A DNA stretch of 6,066 nucleotides from Desulfobacterales bacterium (GCA_018399455.1 JAGYOT010000127.1:1-6066); one strand, 5' to 3'. Positions 1-6,001 are shown, counted from the stretch's first letter. Translations and numbers: made by a program. The notes: generated by a model from the letters alone, not told the origin.

Positions 1-1209
1 CGCTCATTCATCCGCCATTCTTCTCCGGCGGTTGATCTCTCCGTTATCGAAGGTAATCGCGGGCTTTATGATGGTCTGGATGTGGCGGGCACCACTAGTA
101 CGGCATCTCTCGCCAAGCTGCTCAAGGCCCCTGTCATCCTTTGCCTGGACTGCACCAAATCGACGCGCACCATGGCGGCAATTGTTCTCGGGTGCCTGAG
201 TTTTGATCCCGCCGTTGATACTCAGGGCATTATCCTGAACCGCGTTGCCGGCAGCCGGCATGAACGAATCCTTCGGGAAAGCATCGAGAGTTATTGCGGC
301 ATTCAGGTCATCGGCGCCGTACCAAAGCTGGACCCGCAGGATTTTCCCGAGCGTCATATGGGCTTGATCCCAACTCCTGAACATGCCCTGGCTCGCCGGG
401 CCATTCATGCAGCCGCACAGACCGTCCGGAATTATGTGGATCTGGATGCGGTTTTACAGATCGCCAAAACCGCCAGAATGGCCCGACCCGGATGCTTGGA
501 GCAGGCGGACGACCTGCGGACCCCTCAGGCGGATAAAGCATCTGTTAAAATCGGCATTATCAGGGATTCCGCGTTTCAGTTTTACTACCCGGACAACCTT
601 GAGGCCTTGACGGCTGAAGGCGCGGAGCTGATCTACATAAGCCCCCTGTCGGACAGCGGGCTGCCTGATATTGATGCGCTCTATATCGGGGGCGGTTTTC
701 CCGAAACGCATGCGCTGAGACTCGCGGATAACCTGGCTTTCAGAAAATCCCTGAAAACCGCCGCTGATGAAGGGCTTCCCATTTATGCCGAATGCGGCGG
801 CCTGATGTATCTGGGCGAGTCCCTGGTTCTGGACAATAACTATCCCATGACCGGAATTCTGCCGATCGTTTTCGGCTTTTCAAAGAAACCGCAGGGGCAT
901 GGCTATACCCGTATCCTCGTGGACACCCGGAATCCTTATTATCCTGTGGGTATGGAGCTGCGAGGCCATGAATTCCATTATTCCAAAGTCCTCGAATGGA
1001 AGGGGACGCCCGGGAATACTGCTTTTGCCATGCATAAAGGCAAAGGATTGATTGATAAGCGCGATGGTATCTGCTACCGGAATGTGTTGGCCACCTACAC
1101 CCATGTCCATTCACTGGGGACCTCACACTGGGCTAAGGCCCTGGTTGCAAAAGCCCTGAAAGAATCAAAGGGCAAAAAAAACCGGGCATGGCATCATAAT
1201 CATCCATAA
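1..1209 (+). CDS. cbiA: Cobyrinic acid / sirohydrochlorin a,c-diamide synthase, CbiA/DsrN family (5' end missing)
   Basis: ATP- and glutamine-dependent amidase that converts two acetate side chains of a tetrapyrrole to acetamides. The family includes CbiA/CobB of cobalamin synthesis and DsrN, which amidates the sirohaem of dissimilatory sulfite reductase. The frame is open from base 1, so the start and the N-terminal P-loop (my estimate is about 75 residues) lie upstream; 402 residues are visible. They begin with a signature close to the family's EGVMGLYDG (fragment residues 17-25, here EGNRGLYDG). The C-terminal class I amidotransferase-like domain shows GGGFPET at 230-236, the glutaminase Cys265 in AECGGLMYL, and a late THVH motif at about 367-370. 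The family is certain. Which tetrapyrrole it uses is not: the cytochrome neighbour and a sulfate-reducer setting favour DsrN, but dsrAB/dsrD would have to lie just upstream. The GTG at 82 falls inside the domain and is not the start. Confidence 0.9.
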   Translation, partial: RSFIRHSSPAVDLSVIEGNRGLYDGLDVAGTTSTASLAKLLKAPVILCLDCTKSTRTMAAIVLGCLSFDPAVDTQGIILNRVAGSRHERILRESIESYCGIQVIGAVPKLDPQDFPERHMGLIPTPEHALARRAIHAAAQTVRNYVDLDAVLQIAKTARMARPGCLEQADDLRTPQADKASVKIGIIRDSAFQFYYPDNLEALTAEGAELIYISPLSDSGLPDIDALYIGGGFPETHALRLADNLAFRKSLKTAADEGLPIYAECGGLMYLGESLVLDNNYPMTGILPIVFGFSKKPQGHGYTRILVDTRNPYYPVGMELRGHEFHYSKVLEWKGTPGNTAFAMHKGKGLIDKRDGICYRNVLATYTHVHSLGTSHWAKALVAKALKESKGKKNRAWHHNHP

Positions 1210-1218
1210 CCCGGTTTT
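1174..1218. terminator. Bidirectional terminator between cbiA and the cytochrome gene
   Basis: A perfect 9-bp stem, AAAACCGGG (1178-1186) with CCCGGTTTT (1210-1218), encloses a 23-base loop that holds a further ATGG/CCAT pair. Read on the - strand, the stem is followed by a run of eight T (complement of 1174-1181), a strong intrinsic terminator for the convergent cytochrome gene, 75 bases past its stop. Read on the + strand the tail is only TTTTCTT, so it is weaker for cbiA. The left arm and loop overlap the last codons of cbiA. Confidence 0.7.
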
Positions 1219-1230
1219 CTTGCCCGGCTA

Positions 1231-1252
1231 CAGCCTGCCTGAATTCAGGCTG
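1231..1252. repeat. Small inverted repeat downstream of cbiA
   Basis: CAGCCTG (1231-1237) pairs with CAGGCTG (1246-1252) around an 8-base loop. An alternative 12-base palindrome, CCTGAATTCAGG, lies at 1238-1249. Neither side carries a T-run, so this is not a convincing terminator by itself. It lies between the shared terminator and the cytochrome stop codon and could protect transcript 3' ends. Confidence 0.4.
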
Positions 1253-1292
1253 GCCTGTGAATTGTACCCTATAGGCGAATTATCTTTCCGTC

Positions 1293-1757
1293 CTATTGCG
1301 TTTCCGGCCGGGGATGACATTCCGTGCAGCGGGTCGGTCCGGCACCCTTTTCCTTATGGCATCCCATGCAGTTTTCATGTATGGCGCCATAATAGTATTT
1401 GAGCTGCTCAGCCTGCCACTCTTCGGGTGACATGGACTGATCGCGTCTGGGCCGGCCTGTCTTTTCATGGCATTCAAGGCAGCCCTGGACCGGGTCGCCA
1501 GCCGCGAGATCGTTTAATGGCTGTCCGTTCTCATCATGATGGCATTCTCCGCATGTCAACCCATAATCTTCGCAGTGAGCCTTGTGGCTGAATTCCACGA
1601 TACCCATTCGATGCTGCGGAAATGCGTTTTCATTCTTCATTGTCATGACATCCGGCATGCCGCTTTCTTCTGCCGCATTAATTCCGGCTGTCAGAAACAG
1701 CATGCCAACCCCGGCAATGGTGAGGACCATTAAAATCTGCTTAACCGTGTGATTCAT
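1293..1757 (-). CDS. Periplasmic tetrahaem cytochrome c, class III (cytochrome c3-like)
   Basis: Small exported multihaem electron carrier. It has 154 residues, starting with a Sec-type signal peptide: a short basic N-terminus, a hydrophobic core at about 8-24, and likely cleavage after INA at residue 28. Four CxxCH haem sites follow at C69-H73, C93-H97, C130-H134 and C144-H148. Extra histidines H58, H61, H74 and H127 sit where cytochrome c3 has distal ligands, so all four haems could be bis-histidine. All four sites are CX2CH, whereas classical Desulfovibrio c3 uses CX4CH at two of them. By my count the mature part is acidic (about 22 Asp/Glu to 12 Lys/Arg), unlike the basic type I c3 that partners hydrogenase. 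The start is set by AAGGAGGG (complement of 1762-1769) 4 bases upstream. Its redox partner is unknown. It ends at the terminator shared with cbiA and is separated from the TPR gene by about 180 bases. Confidence 0.88.
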   Translation of the reverse strand: MNHTVKQILMVLTIAGVGMLFLTAGINAAEESGMPDVMTMKNENAFPQHRMGIVEFSHKAHCEDYGLTCGECHHDENGQPLNDLAAGDPVQGCLECHEKTGRPRRDQSMSPEEWQAEQLKYYYGAIHENCMGCHKEKGAGPTRCTECHPRPETQ

Positions 1758-1836
1758 TCCACCCTCCTTGTCGTTTCAGACCGTTATATTAACATCGAAC
1801 CAAGTAAACGCTCCCGGTAACTTTAAGATAATAATA

Positions 1837-1863
1837 ATTATCAAGAGTGAGCAGGGATGTCAA
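1837..1863 (-). promoter_or_regulatory. Candidate sigma70 promoter of the cytochrome gene
   Basis: On the - strand a perfect TTGACA (complement of 1858-1863) is followed after 15 bases by GATAAT (complement of 1837-1842, five of six to consensus). The 15-base spacer is shorter than the usual 17, and the AT-rich stretch after it offers other -10 choices. The transcript would have a leader of roughly 70 bases before the cytochrome ATG. Confidence 0.45.
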
Positions 1864-1935
1864 TAAAAACAAAAGAATTCAGTCCCGGCTGAAACCCTGC
1901 GGATATAAACGGCGGCTCCCCTGGCGGGAGGGTTG

Positions 1936-2376
1936 TTATTGCTTGATAATTTCAGGCTTCGTATTTTGAAGCTGCTCTCTGATGTCGTAAATAAAGGGGT
2001 TTACAAACCGCTGGCGCCATGAAGGGGCGATTTCGTATATATAGTTGAATTCCGCCAGTGCCTTGTGCCATTGCTTCTTTCGATAATAGGCCTGGCCCAG
2101 GTACCAGTGGGCAAAGAGCTCGCCGGGAAACTTATTGATTCTCTCCGTGCCCAACTCAATCACCCGGTCGAGTTCATTCATGTTCAACAGCATCTTGGCT
2201 TTCTGCCGAAAGGCATCCGCGTTCTGTTCGGGCTGGAGCCGTTTCCGGAAATGACGGAAGAGATAGATCAGGTATCCGGTGCTTAACAGAATAAAAGCAA
2301 GTATCAAAGCAACCAGCCATTTGAGCATTTCAAGTGCTTCGGCAATATGGCCCAATGATTCCTGCAATGCTTCCAT
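1936..2376 (-). CDS. Membrane-anchored TPR protein of unknown function
   Basis: I do not recognise a specific family. The 146-residue product has an acidic amphipathic N-terminus (1-19), one transmembrane helix at about 20-40, a basic stop-transfer stretch RHFRKR at 41-46, and two tetratricopeptide-like units at about 54-87 and 88-121. The second unit is the clearer, with WYLGQAYYRKKQWHKALAEF features and a closing P118. By the positive-inside rule the TPR part should face the cytoplasm, so the protein could be a membrane scaffold or assembly factor; this is inference. The start ATG has GGAG (complement of 2383-2386) 6 bases upstream. The layout resembles the heptosyltransferase-linked LapB type only in general form (one anchor plus TPRs) and is far shorter. 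It is transcribed like the cytochrome gene, but the 178-base gap and the latter's own candidate promoter argue against a tight operon. Confidence 0.75.
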   Translation of the reverse strand: MEALQESLGHIAEALEMLKWLVALILAFILLSTGYLIYLFRHFRKRLQPEQNADAFRQKAKMLLNMNELDRVIELGTERINKFPGELFAHWYLGQAYYRKKQWHKALAEFNYIYEIAPSWRQRFVNPFIYDIREQLQNTKPEIIKQ

Positions 2377-2425
2377 GACCGACTCCGGGTTAACATTAAT
2401 CTTTTAACAATAAAATCAAACGTAT

Positions 2426-2431
2426 ATTATA
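2426..2431 (-). promoter_or_regulatory. Candidate -10 element for the TPR gene
   Basis: A perfect TATAAT on the - strand (complement of 2426-2431) lies about 50 bases ahead of the TPR gene start. The -35 position is poor: TCGCTG at 17-base spacing. The surrounding AT-rich patch fits a promoter, but the call rests on one hexamer. Confidence 0.35.
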
Positions 2432-2442
2432 AATTAACATGC

Positions 2443-2463
2443 TTTTGCCAGCGAGGCAAGCGG
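2443..2463 (+). repeat. Left copy of a short imperfect inverted repeat flanking hisHF
   Basis: TTTTGCCAGCGA (2443-2454) followed by GGCAAGCGG recurs in opposite orientation just after the hisHF stop codon (4184-4203). The two copies share a 12-base identical block and then GCAAGCG, separated by one base here and two bases in the other copy. This copy also contains its own hairpin, TTGCC (2445-2449) with GGCAA (2455-2459). The pattern recalls REP-like intergenic elements, but two copies in one window cannot establish that. Confidence 0.4.
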
Positions 2464-2509
2464 AATATATGGACCGCTTAGGGATAATGGCGCCCGGACT
2501 GTTTTTTAT

Positions 2510-2539
2510 TTGACTTTTACGGTGCAGATGCACAATAAC
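2510..2539 (+). promoter_or_regulatory. Candidate promoter of hisHF with an internal palindrome
   Basis: TTGACT (2510-2515) and AATAAC (2534-2539, four of six to consensus) are 18 bases apart, about 70 bases before the hisHF ATG. The spacer contains a 12-base palindrome, GTGCA-GA-TGCAC (2522-2533), directly before the -10 hexamer, where a bound repressor would block polymerase. I see no histidine-rich leader peptide or attenuator between it and the gene. Confidence 0.45.
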
Positions 2540-2610
2540 ACAAATCTTAACCTTATTGCGGCAAACGTTGTGATATCGAAAACCATGTCAACCCGTTTCA
2601 AGGAAACCAA

Positions 2611-4182
2611 ATGATTACCGTACTGGACTACGGCGCCGGCAATGTCCGAAGTGTGATTAATGCAATCGAAAAGCTGGGCGCACCGGTTCATGTTGCCGCC
2701 GGCCCCCGCGATATTGAGAAGGCGGAAAAACTTGTATTCCCCGGAGTTGGCAATTTCGGGAGTATGATGCGGGTCCTGGCGGAAAAAGGCTTTATTCCGG
2801 CATTAAATGCCTATCTCAAAAGTGATCGGCCTTTTTTGGGCATCTGTCTCGGGCTCCAGGCCCTTTTCGAAACCAGCGAGGAAGCACCGGATATAAGCGG
2901 ACTGGGCTTTCTGGCAGGCTCAGTCAAAAGGTTCGACATTGATTTGTCAGTGCCCCATATCGGCTGGAACGGGGTCAGCATAGAACAGGAATCCGCGTTT
3001 TTCAATAACTTAGGCGGAGAGGAAAATTTCTATTTTGTCCATTCCTATCATGTCGTGCCGGCGGACCCCGGGGTTACTCTGACCACCACCACCTATGGCA
3101 TTGAATTTGTGAGCAGCATCAAGCGGGGCAACGTTGTGGCCATGCAGTTTCATCCTGAAAAAAGCGGGCCGGCCGGGCTTACGGTGTTTCAGAATTTTAT
3201 CCGGCCGGGCCCGGGCCGTCCCCCGGCTATTCGGCGATCCGGGCCGACACGCCTGGCCAGGCGCATTGTTGCATGCCTGGATGTCCGCGGCAACGATGCC
3301 GGTGAGCTTGTTGTCACCAAAGGGGACCGCTACGATGTACGGGAGGCAGGGACGGTCCGAAACCTGGGGAAACCAGCGGATTTGGCCAAACGCTATTATG
3401 AAGAAGGGGCTGATGAGATTACCTTTTTAAACATCACGGGCTTCCGTGATTTTCCCTTAAAGGATCTGCCCATGCTGGAAGTGCTTCGGGAGACCTCTCG
3501 GCATGTTTTTGTGCCGCTCACCATTGGCGGGGGCATCCGGGATTATACCGACTCCGGCGGAAAGGTCTACTCAGCCCTGGATGTCGCAGCAGCCTATTTT
3601 CGTTCCGGTGCGGACAAGGTTTCCATCGGCAGCGATGCGGTTTTTGTGGTGGAGGCTTGCCTGACTGCGGGCGGGCCTATCGGCAGAAGCGCTATTGAGC
3701 AGATTTCGGCGGTATATGGCAACCAGGCGGTAGTTATTTCAATCGATCCCCGCCGGGTTTATGTGGAAAGTGCAAGGGCGGGCGTGGGACATGTGATTGA
3801 AACCTCAATACCCGGACCAAAAGGAGAGCGCTATTGCTGGTTTCAATGTACTGTCAAGGGCGGGAGGGAAGGCCGACCGGTGGATGCCGTCACCCTGGCG
3901 GAGGTCTGCGAAAGCCTGGGGGCAGGTGAGATCCTGCTGAATTCCATTGACCGTGACGGCACAAATTCCGGATTTGATATTGAGCTGATCAACGCGGTGG
4001 CGGAAGCGGTTTCCATCCCGGTGATCGCTTCGAGCGGCGCTGGTGCCGTCTCTCATTTTTATGAGGTGTTTACCCGGACTACTGCTGAGGCCGCCCTGGC
4101 AGCGGGCATTTTCCATCGCCACGAAGTCCCCATCGAATCTGTTAAAAGGTATCTGGCGGACAAGGTGGCGGTTCGTCTATAG
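2611..4182 (+). CDS. hisHF: Bifunctional imidazole glycerol phosphate synthase HisHF (glutaminase-cyclase fusion)
   Basis: Fifth step of histidine synthesis: PRFAR plus glutamine-derived ammonia gives imidazole glycerol phosphate and AICAR, in the cytoplasm. Residues 1-198 are HisH: LDYGAGN at 5-11, oxyanion loop PGVG at 44-47, nucleophile Cys79 in GICLG, and His181 and Glu183 in HPEKS. A Gly/Pro/Arg-rich linker (about 198-213) leads to HisF at about 214-523. Its catalytic aspartates are Asp224 (ACLDVR) and Asp379 (SIDPRRVY), with GGGIRD at 306-311, SIDRDGT at 445-451 and ASSGAGA at 473-479. The HisF part is about 310 residues against roughly 253 for ordinary bacterial HisF. The extra segments (about 228-253, 311-320, 350-360 and 385-424) match plant and yeast HIS7, as does the fusion itself. 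All catalytic residues are present, so it should be active. AAGGA (2600-2604) lies 6 bases before the ATG. The gene stands alone: no other his gene is in the window. Confidence 0.95.
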   Translation: MITVLDYGAGNVRSVINAIEKLGAPVHVAAGPRDIEKAEKLVFPGVGNFGSMMRVLAEKGFIPALNAYLKSDRPFLGICLGLQALFETSEEAPDISGLGFLAGSVKRFDIDLSVPHIGWNGVSIEQESAFFNNLGGEENFYFVHSYHVVPADPGVTLTTTTYGIEFVSSIKRGNVVAMQFHPEKSGPAGLTVFQNFIRPGPGRPPAIRRSGPTRLARRIVACLDVRGNDAGELVVTKGDRYDVREAGTVRNLGKPADLAKRYYEEGADEITFLNITGFRDFPLKDLPMLEVLRETSRHVFVPLTIGGGIRDYTDSGGKVYSALDVAAAYFRSGADKVSIGSDAVFVVEACLTAGGPIGRSAIEQISAVYGNQAVVISIDPRRVYVESARAGVGHVIETSIPGPKGERYCWFQCTVKGGREGRPVDAVTLAEVCESLGAGEILLNSIDRDGTNSGFDIELINAVAEAVSIPVIASSGAGAVSHFYEVFTRTTAEAALAAGIFHRHEVPIESVKRYLADKVAVRL

Positions 4183-4183
4183 C

Positions 4184-4206
4184 GCTTGCGTTCGCTGGCA
4201 AAACGC
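4184..4206 (-). repeat. Right copy of the short inverted repeat flanking hisHF
   Basis: Read on the - strand this gives GCG, then TTTTGCCAGCGA, then ACGCAAGCG, nearly matching the copy at 2443-2463. It begins 2 bases after the hisHF stop codon. On the + strand GCTGG (4194-4198) can also pair with CCAGC (4209-4213) to form a weak hairpin. Confidence 0.4.
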
Positions 4207-4294
4207 CTCCAGCCCTGAAAAGAATTGGCGAAAATGCCAGCCGCCCGCGGGAGTTTTTTGAAGATAGAGGCTGCCCCGGCCGTCTGATGGGCAG

Positions 4295-4329
4295 AAAAAA
4301 GGCAGGACGGAGATGAGTGAGTCCTGCCT
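4295..4329 (-). terminator. Intrinsic terminator of the cold-shock gene
   Basis: On the - strand a perfect 9-bp stem (AGGCAGGAC arm at 4300-4308, GTCCTGCCT arm at 4321-4329) encloses a 12-base loop and is followed by six T (complement of 4295-4300). It lies about 30 bases after the cold-shock stop codon and has the classic intrinsic terminator form. It is not a terminator for hisHF in the other direction, because no T-run follows on the + strand. Confidence 0.85.
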
Positions 4330-4358
4330 GGGAATGATTGGTTTTGCAGTTTCGAGAT

Positions 4359-4556
4359 CTATAGGCGCTTTACATTGACGGCCTGGGGGCCTTTGGCCGT
4401 GTTTTCAACTTCAAAGGATACGCGCTCCAGTTCTTTCAGGGTACGGAACCCGGTGGCCTGTATGTTTGAATAATGAACAAACACATCGCCCTGCTCATCG
4501 GTTTCAATGAACCCGAATCCCTTTTTATCATTGAACCATTTTACTCGACCTTCCAC
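4359..4556 (-). CDS. Cold-shock domain protein (CspA family)
   Basis: Small single-stranded nucleic-acid chaperone that melts RNA structure; some family members are cold-induced and others constitutive. The 65-residue product is a complete OB-fold cold-shock domain: EGRVKWFND at 2-10, RNP1 KGFGFI at 12-17, RNP2 VFVHY at 25-29, and the GPQAVNV C-terminal strand at 56-62. The start is GTG, chosen because a near-perfect Shine-Dalgarno AAAGGAGGT (complement of 4564-4572) lies 7 bases ahead and the product then begins exactly where CspA proteins do. The same frame stays open upstream to an ATG at 4697, but that ATG has no ribosome binding site and the extra 47 residues do not resemble a cold-shock domain. 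It has its own promoter, long leader and terminator, so it is a single-gene transcript. Which Csp paralogue it is cannot be told from sequence. Confidence 0.93.
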   Translation of the reverse strand: MEGRVKWFNDKKGFGFIETDEQGDVFVHYSNIQATGFRTLKELERVSFEVENTAKGPQAVNVKRL

Positions 4557-4712
4557 TTTTAGCACCTCCTTTCCATGCTTTTTGTACAACTCGTCAGGTT
4601 CGCCTTCGGTGGTTGTCCAAAAAAATCCGCTAAACGAAAGGTCAGTGTCAAACAGCCCCCGAATTGCCCTACTGAAGTTGCGCCTTAAAATGAACATGTA
4701 AAAAAATTAACC
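4557..4712 (-). promoter_or_regulatory. Long 5' leader of the cold-shock mRNA
   Basis: If transcription starts about 7 bases past the -10 hexamer (near 4712), the leader is about 156 bases, close to the long leaders known for cspA-type mRNAs that act as temperature-sensitive RNA structures. I did not find a convincing cold-box sequence and could not fold it. The ribosome binding site AAAGGAGGT is at its 3' end (4564-4572). Together with the promoter region this accounts for most of the roughly 300 bases between the cold-shock gene and tatC. Confidence 0.5.
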
Positions 4713-4718
4713 CTGTTT

Positions 4719-4748
4719 AGGATAAAGTTAATTGTTCCGTTGTGTCAA
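4719..4748 (-). promoter_or_regulatory. Sigma70-type promoter of the cold-shock gene
   Basis: On the - strand a perfect -35 TTGACA (complement of 4743-4748) and a -10 TATCCT (complement of 4719-4724, four of six) are separated by 18 bases. The flanks are AT-rich. One copy of a 15-base direct repeat fills almost the whole spacer. Confidence 0.65.
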
Positions 4749-4779
4749 TAAAAAATCGGTTCGCGTTAATTGTTCCGTT
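4727..4779. repeat. Two exact 15-bp direct repeats at the cold-shock promoter
   Basis: GTTAATTGTTCCGTT occurs at 4727-4741 and again, identical, at 4765-4779, 38 bases apart. Relative to the - strand promoter, one copy (AACGGAACAATTAAC) lies between -35 and -10 and the other just upstream of the -35. The sequences outside the 15 bases differ, so the repeat looks conserved as a unit. A pair of regulator binding sites is the simplest reading; this is inference. Confidence 0.7.
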
Positions 4780-4863
4780 ATTTTTTTATCGCATGCAACC
4801 CGTCGGAGACCTGACCGTAGGTTTAATGCAGGTTTGAAAGAACAAAGAGAAAGGATAGGGCTT

Positions 4864-5631
4864 TCAGGTTTCTTCAGTTTCCGTCTCGGGTTCAGCCCGG
4901 TCTTGTCCAAGCGGCGGCCGGCCGAACAGGCGTGCACCAAGGATGCTGATTTCATACAGAAGCATTAAAGGAATCGCCATCATGACCTGGGTGACGACAT
5001 CAGGCGGGGTCAAAAAAGCGGAGCCCGCGAAGAAGAGGACCAGCGCGTATTTGCGGTTGCGTTTAAGGAAGGGAACCGTAACGAGGCCGAGCCTTGCCAG
5101 AAACGTGATCACAAGGGGCAGCTCAAAAACAAGCCCGAATGCAAGCAGAAGTTTTGTTGCAAAACTCAAATATTCCTTCATCGAGGGCAGGGGGCGCAGT
5201 GTTTCGGTGGCAAAGCCCAGCAGGAATTTAAACCCGTAGGGGAATACAATAAAGTAGCCGAACAGAGCGCCGCCGACAAAAAATACCGATGAAATCAGGG
5301 CAATGGGAACGAGCAGACGGCGTTCGTTTTTATATAAGCCCGGGGCGACAAACATCCAGAACTCATACATAATGACCGGGATGGCAAGCAGAATCCCTGT
5401 CAGCAGAGAGACTTTCAGATAAGTGAAAAACGCTTCCGGTATCCCTGTAAAAATCAGGGTGTCCCCCTGCTCCATGACCTGGATTAAAGGTCGGGTCAAA
5501 ATCTGGAAGAGTTTCTCCTTGAAGATATAGCTGATGGCAAAGCCCACGGCAATGGCAATGGCACAGTGAATAAGCCGGTCCCGCAGTTCTTCAAGATGAG
5601 CCGTGAAAGGGAGCTTTTCGTTTTCATCCAT
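4864..5631 (-). CDS. tatC: Sec-independent protein translocase TatC
   Basis: Polytopic inner-membrane core of the twin-arginine translocon, which receives signal peptides carrying the RR motif and, with TatA/TatB, exports folded and often cofactor-bound proteins. The 255-residue product shows the N-terminal HLEELRDRL signature (12-20), six predicted membrane spans, and conserved residues at the positions known from E. coli TatC: Glu15, Pro48, Glu103, Glu170 and Asp211. The C-terminal tail (about 238-255) is hydrophilic and acidic. The ATG lies inside the end of the upstream tatA/B gene (8-bp overlap, ATGGATGA), with only a distant AAGGA about 14 bases upstream, so translational coupling is likely. 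In a sulfate reducer, likely Tat cargoes include periplasmic hydrogenases, formate dehydrogenases and iron-sulfur subunits. I see no clear terminator in the 60 bases after the stop. Confidence 0.96.
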   Translation of the reverse strand: MDENEKLPFTAHLEELRDRLIHCAIAIAVGFAISYIFKEKLFQILTRPLIQVMEQGDTLIFTGIPEAFFTYLKVSLLTGILLAIPVIMYEFWMFVAPGLYKNERRLLVPIALISSVFFVGGALFGYFIVFPYGFKFLLGFATETLRPLPSMKEYLSFATKLLLAFGLVFELPLVITFLARLGLVTVPFLKRNRKYALVLFFAGSAFLTPPDVVTQVMMAIPLMLLYEISILGARLFGRPPLGQDRAEPETETEET

Positions 5632-6001
5632 CGGTTGCGCTGTCTTCCTTCTGCTTTGTTCCCGCGTTGGACTGCGCCTGCGAGGGCCTTTCCTTATGGG
5701 TGTCTTTTTCGGGTTCAGGCGAATTCGGGGCAGCGTCCGCCGGATCAGCGGAGTCTTTCGAAGGTTGTCCGCTTTGGTGCCAGGGGGCGTTCAAGTTTTC
5801 CCGCATATCGTTTAACGGCTTTTTGAATTCGTTGATCTCCTCTTCGATATCCAGAGAATCCTTGATTTCCTGGGTTGCTTTTTTGAATTCGTTAAAGGCG
5901 CGTCCCAGGGATCTGGCAAGATCCGGTAGTTTTTTGGGGCCGATGACGATTAAGGCGATTGCTAAAATAACCAGCAATTCAGGCATGCCGATGCCGAACA
6001 T
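5624..6001 (-). CDS. tatB: TatA/TatB family translocase subunit, TatB-like
   Basis: Single-span membrane component of the Tat translocon that works with TatC. The 125-residue product has the family plan: a very short periplasmic N-terminus, a membrane helix at about 7-20, a hinge at G21-P22, an amphipathic helix at about 23-50, and a long polar, low-complexity tail rich in Pro, Ser, Asp and Lys. MF-IG at the N-terminus, Glu8, and the Gly-Pro hinge at 21-22 coincide with E. coli TatB, and 125 residues is longer than a typical TatA. The [12 protein letters not shown] helix, however, looks TatA-like. The protein may be TatB or a dual-function TatA; no second copy is in the window. A Shine-Dalgarno AAAGGAG (complement of 6012-6018) lies 10 bases before the ATG. 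It is the first gene of the pair visible here and ends inside the tatC start. Confidence 0.92.
   Translation of the reverse strand: MFGIGMPELLVILAIALIVIGPKKLPDLARSLGRAFNEFKKATQEIKDSLDIEEEINEFKKPLNDMRENLNAPWHQSGQPSKDSADPADAAPNSPEPEKDTHKERPSQAQSNAGTKQKEDSATDG

Noticed and set aside
740..1126. Long - strand open frames inside cbiA (and similar ones inside hisHF at 3805-4122)
   Set aside because: They lie opposite well-supported domains, lack family features and have no ribosome binding site; they are shadow frames.
1916..1930. CTCCC-CTGGC-GGGAG hairpin just after the TPR gene stop
   Set aside because: The stem is 5 bp and no T-run follows on either strand, so I do not call it a terminator.
4226..4259. 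Possible terminator for hisHF: weak pairing (TGGC/GCCA or GGCG/CGCC) before a six-T run
   Set aside because: The stems are only 4 bp, the GC-rich CCCGCGGG next to the T-run cannot form a proper loop, and no strong hairpin abuts the T-run.
4557..4697. N-terminal extension of the cold-shock protein starting at the ATG at 4697
   Set aside because: It has no ribosome binding site, lies almost at the predicted transcription start, and does not resemble a cold-shock domain. The GTG at 4556 has a near-perfect Shine-Dalgarno and gives the standard protein.
4800..4863. Possible tatC terminator (ACCTG/CAGGT pairing)
   Set aside because: Only a 5-bp stem with a 14-base loop and no adjacent T-run.
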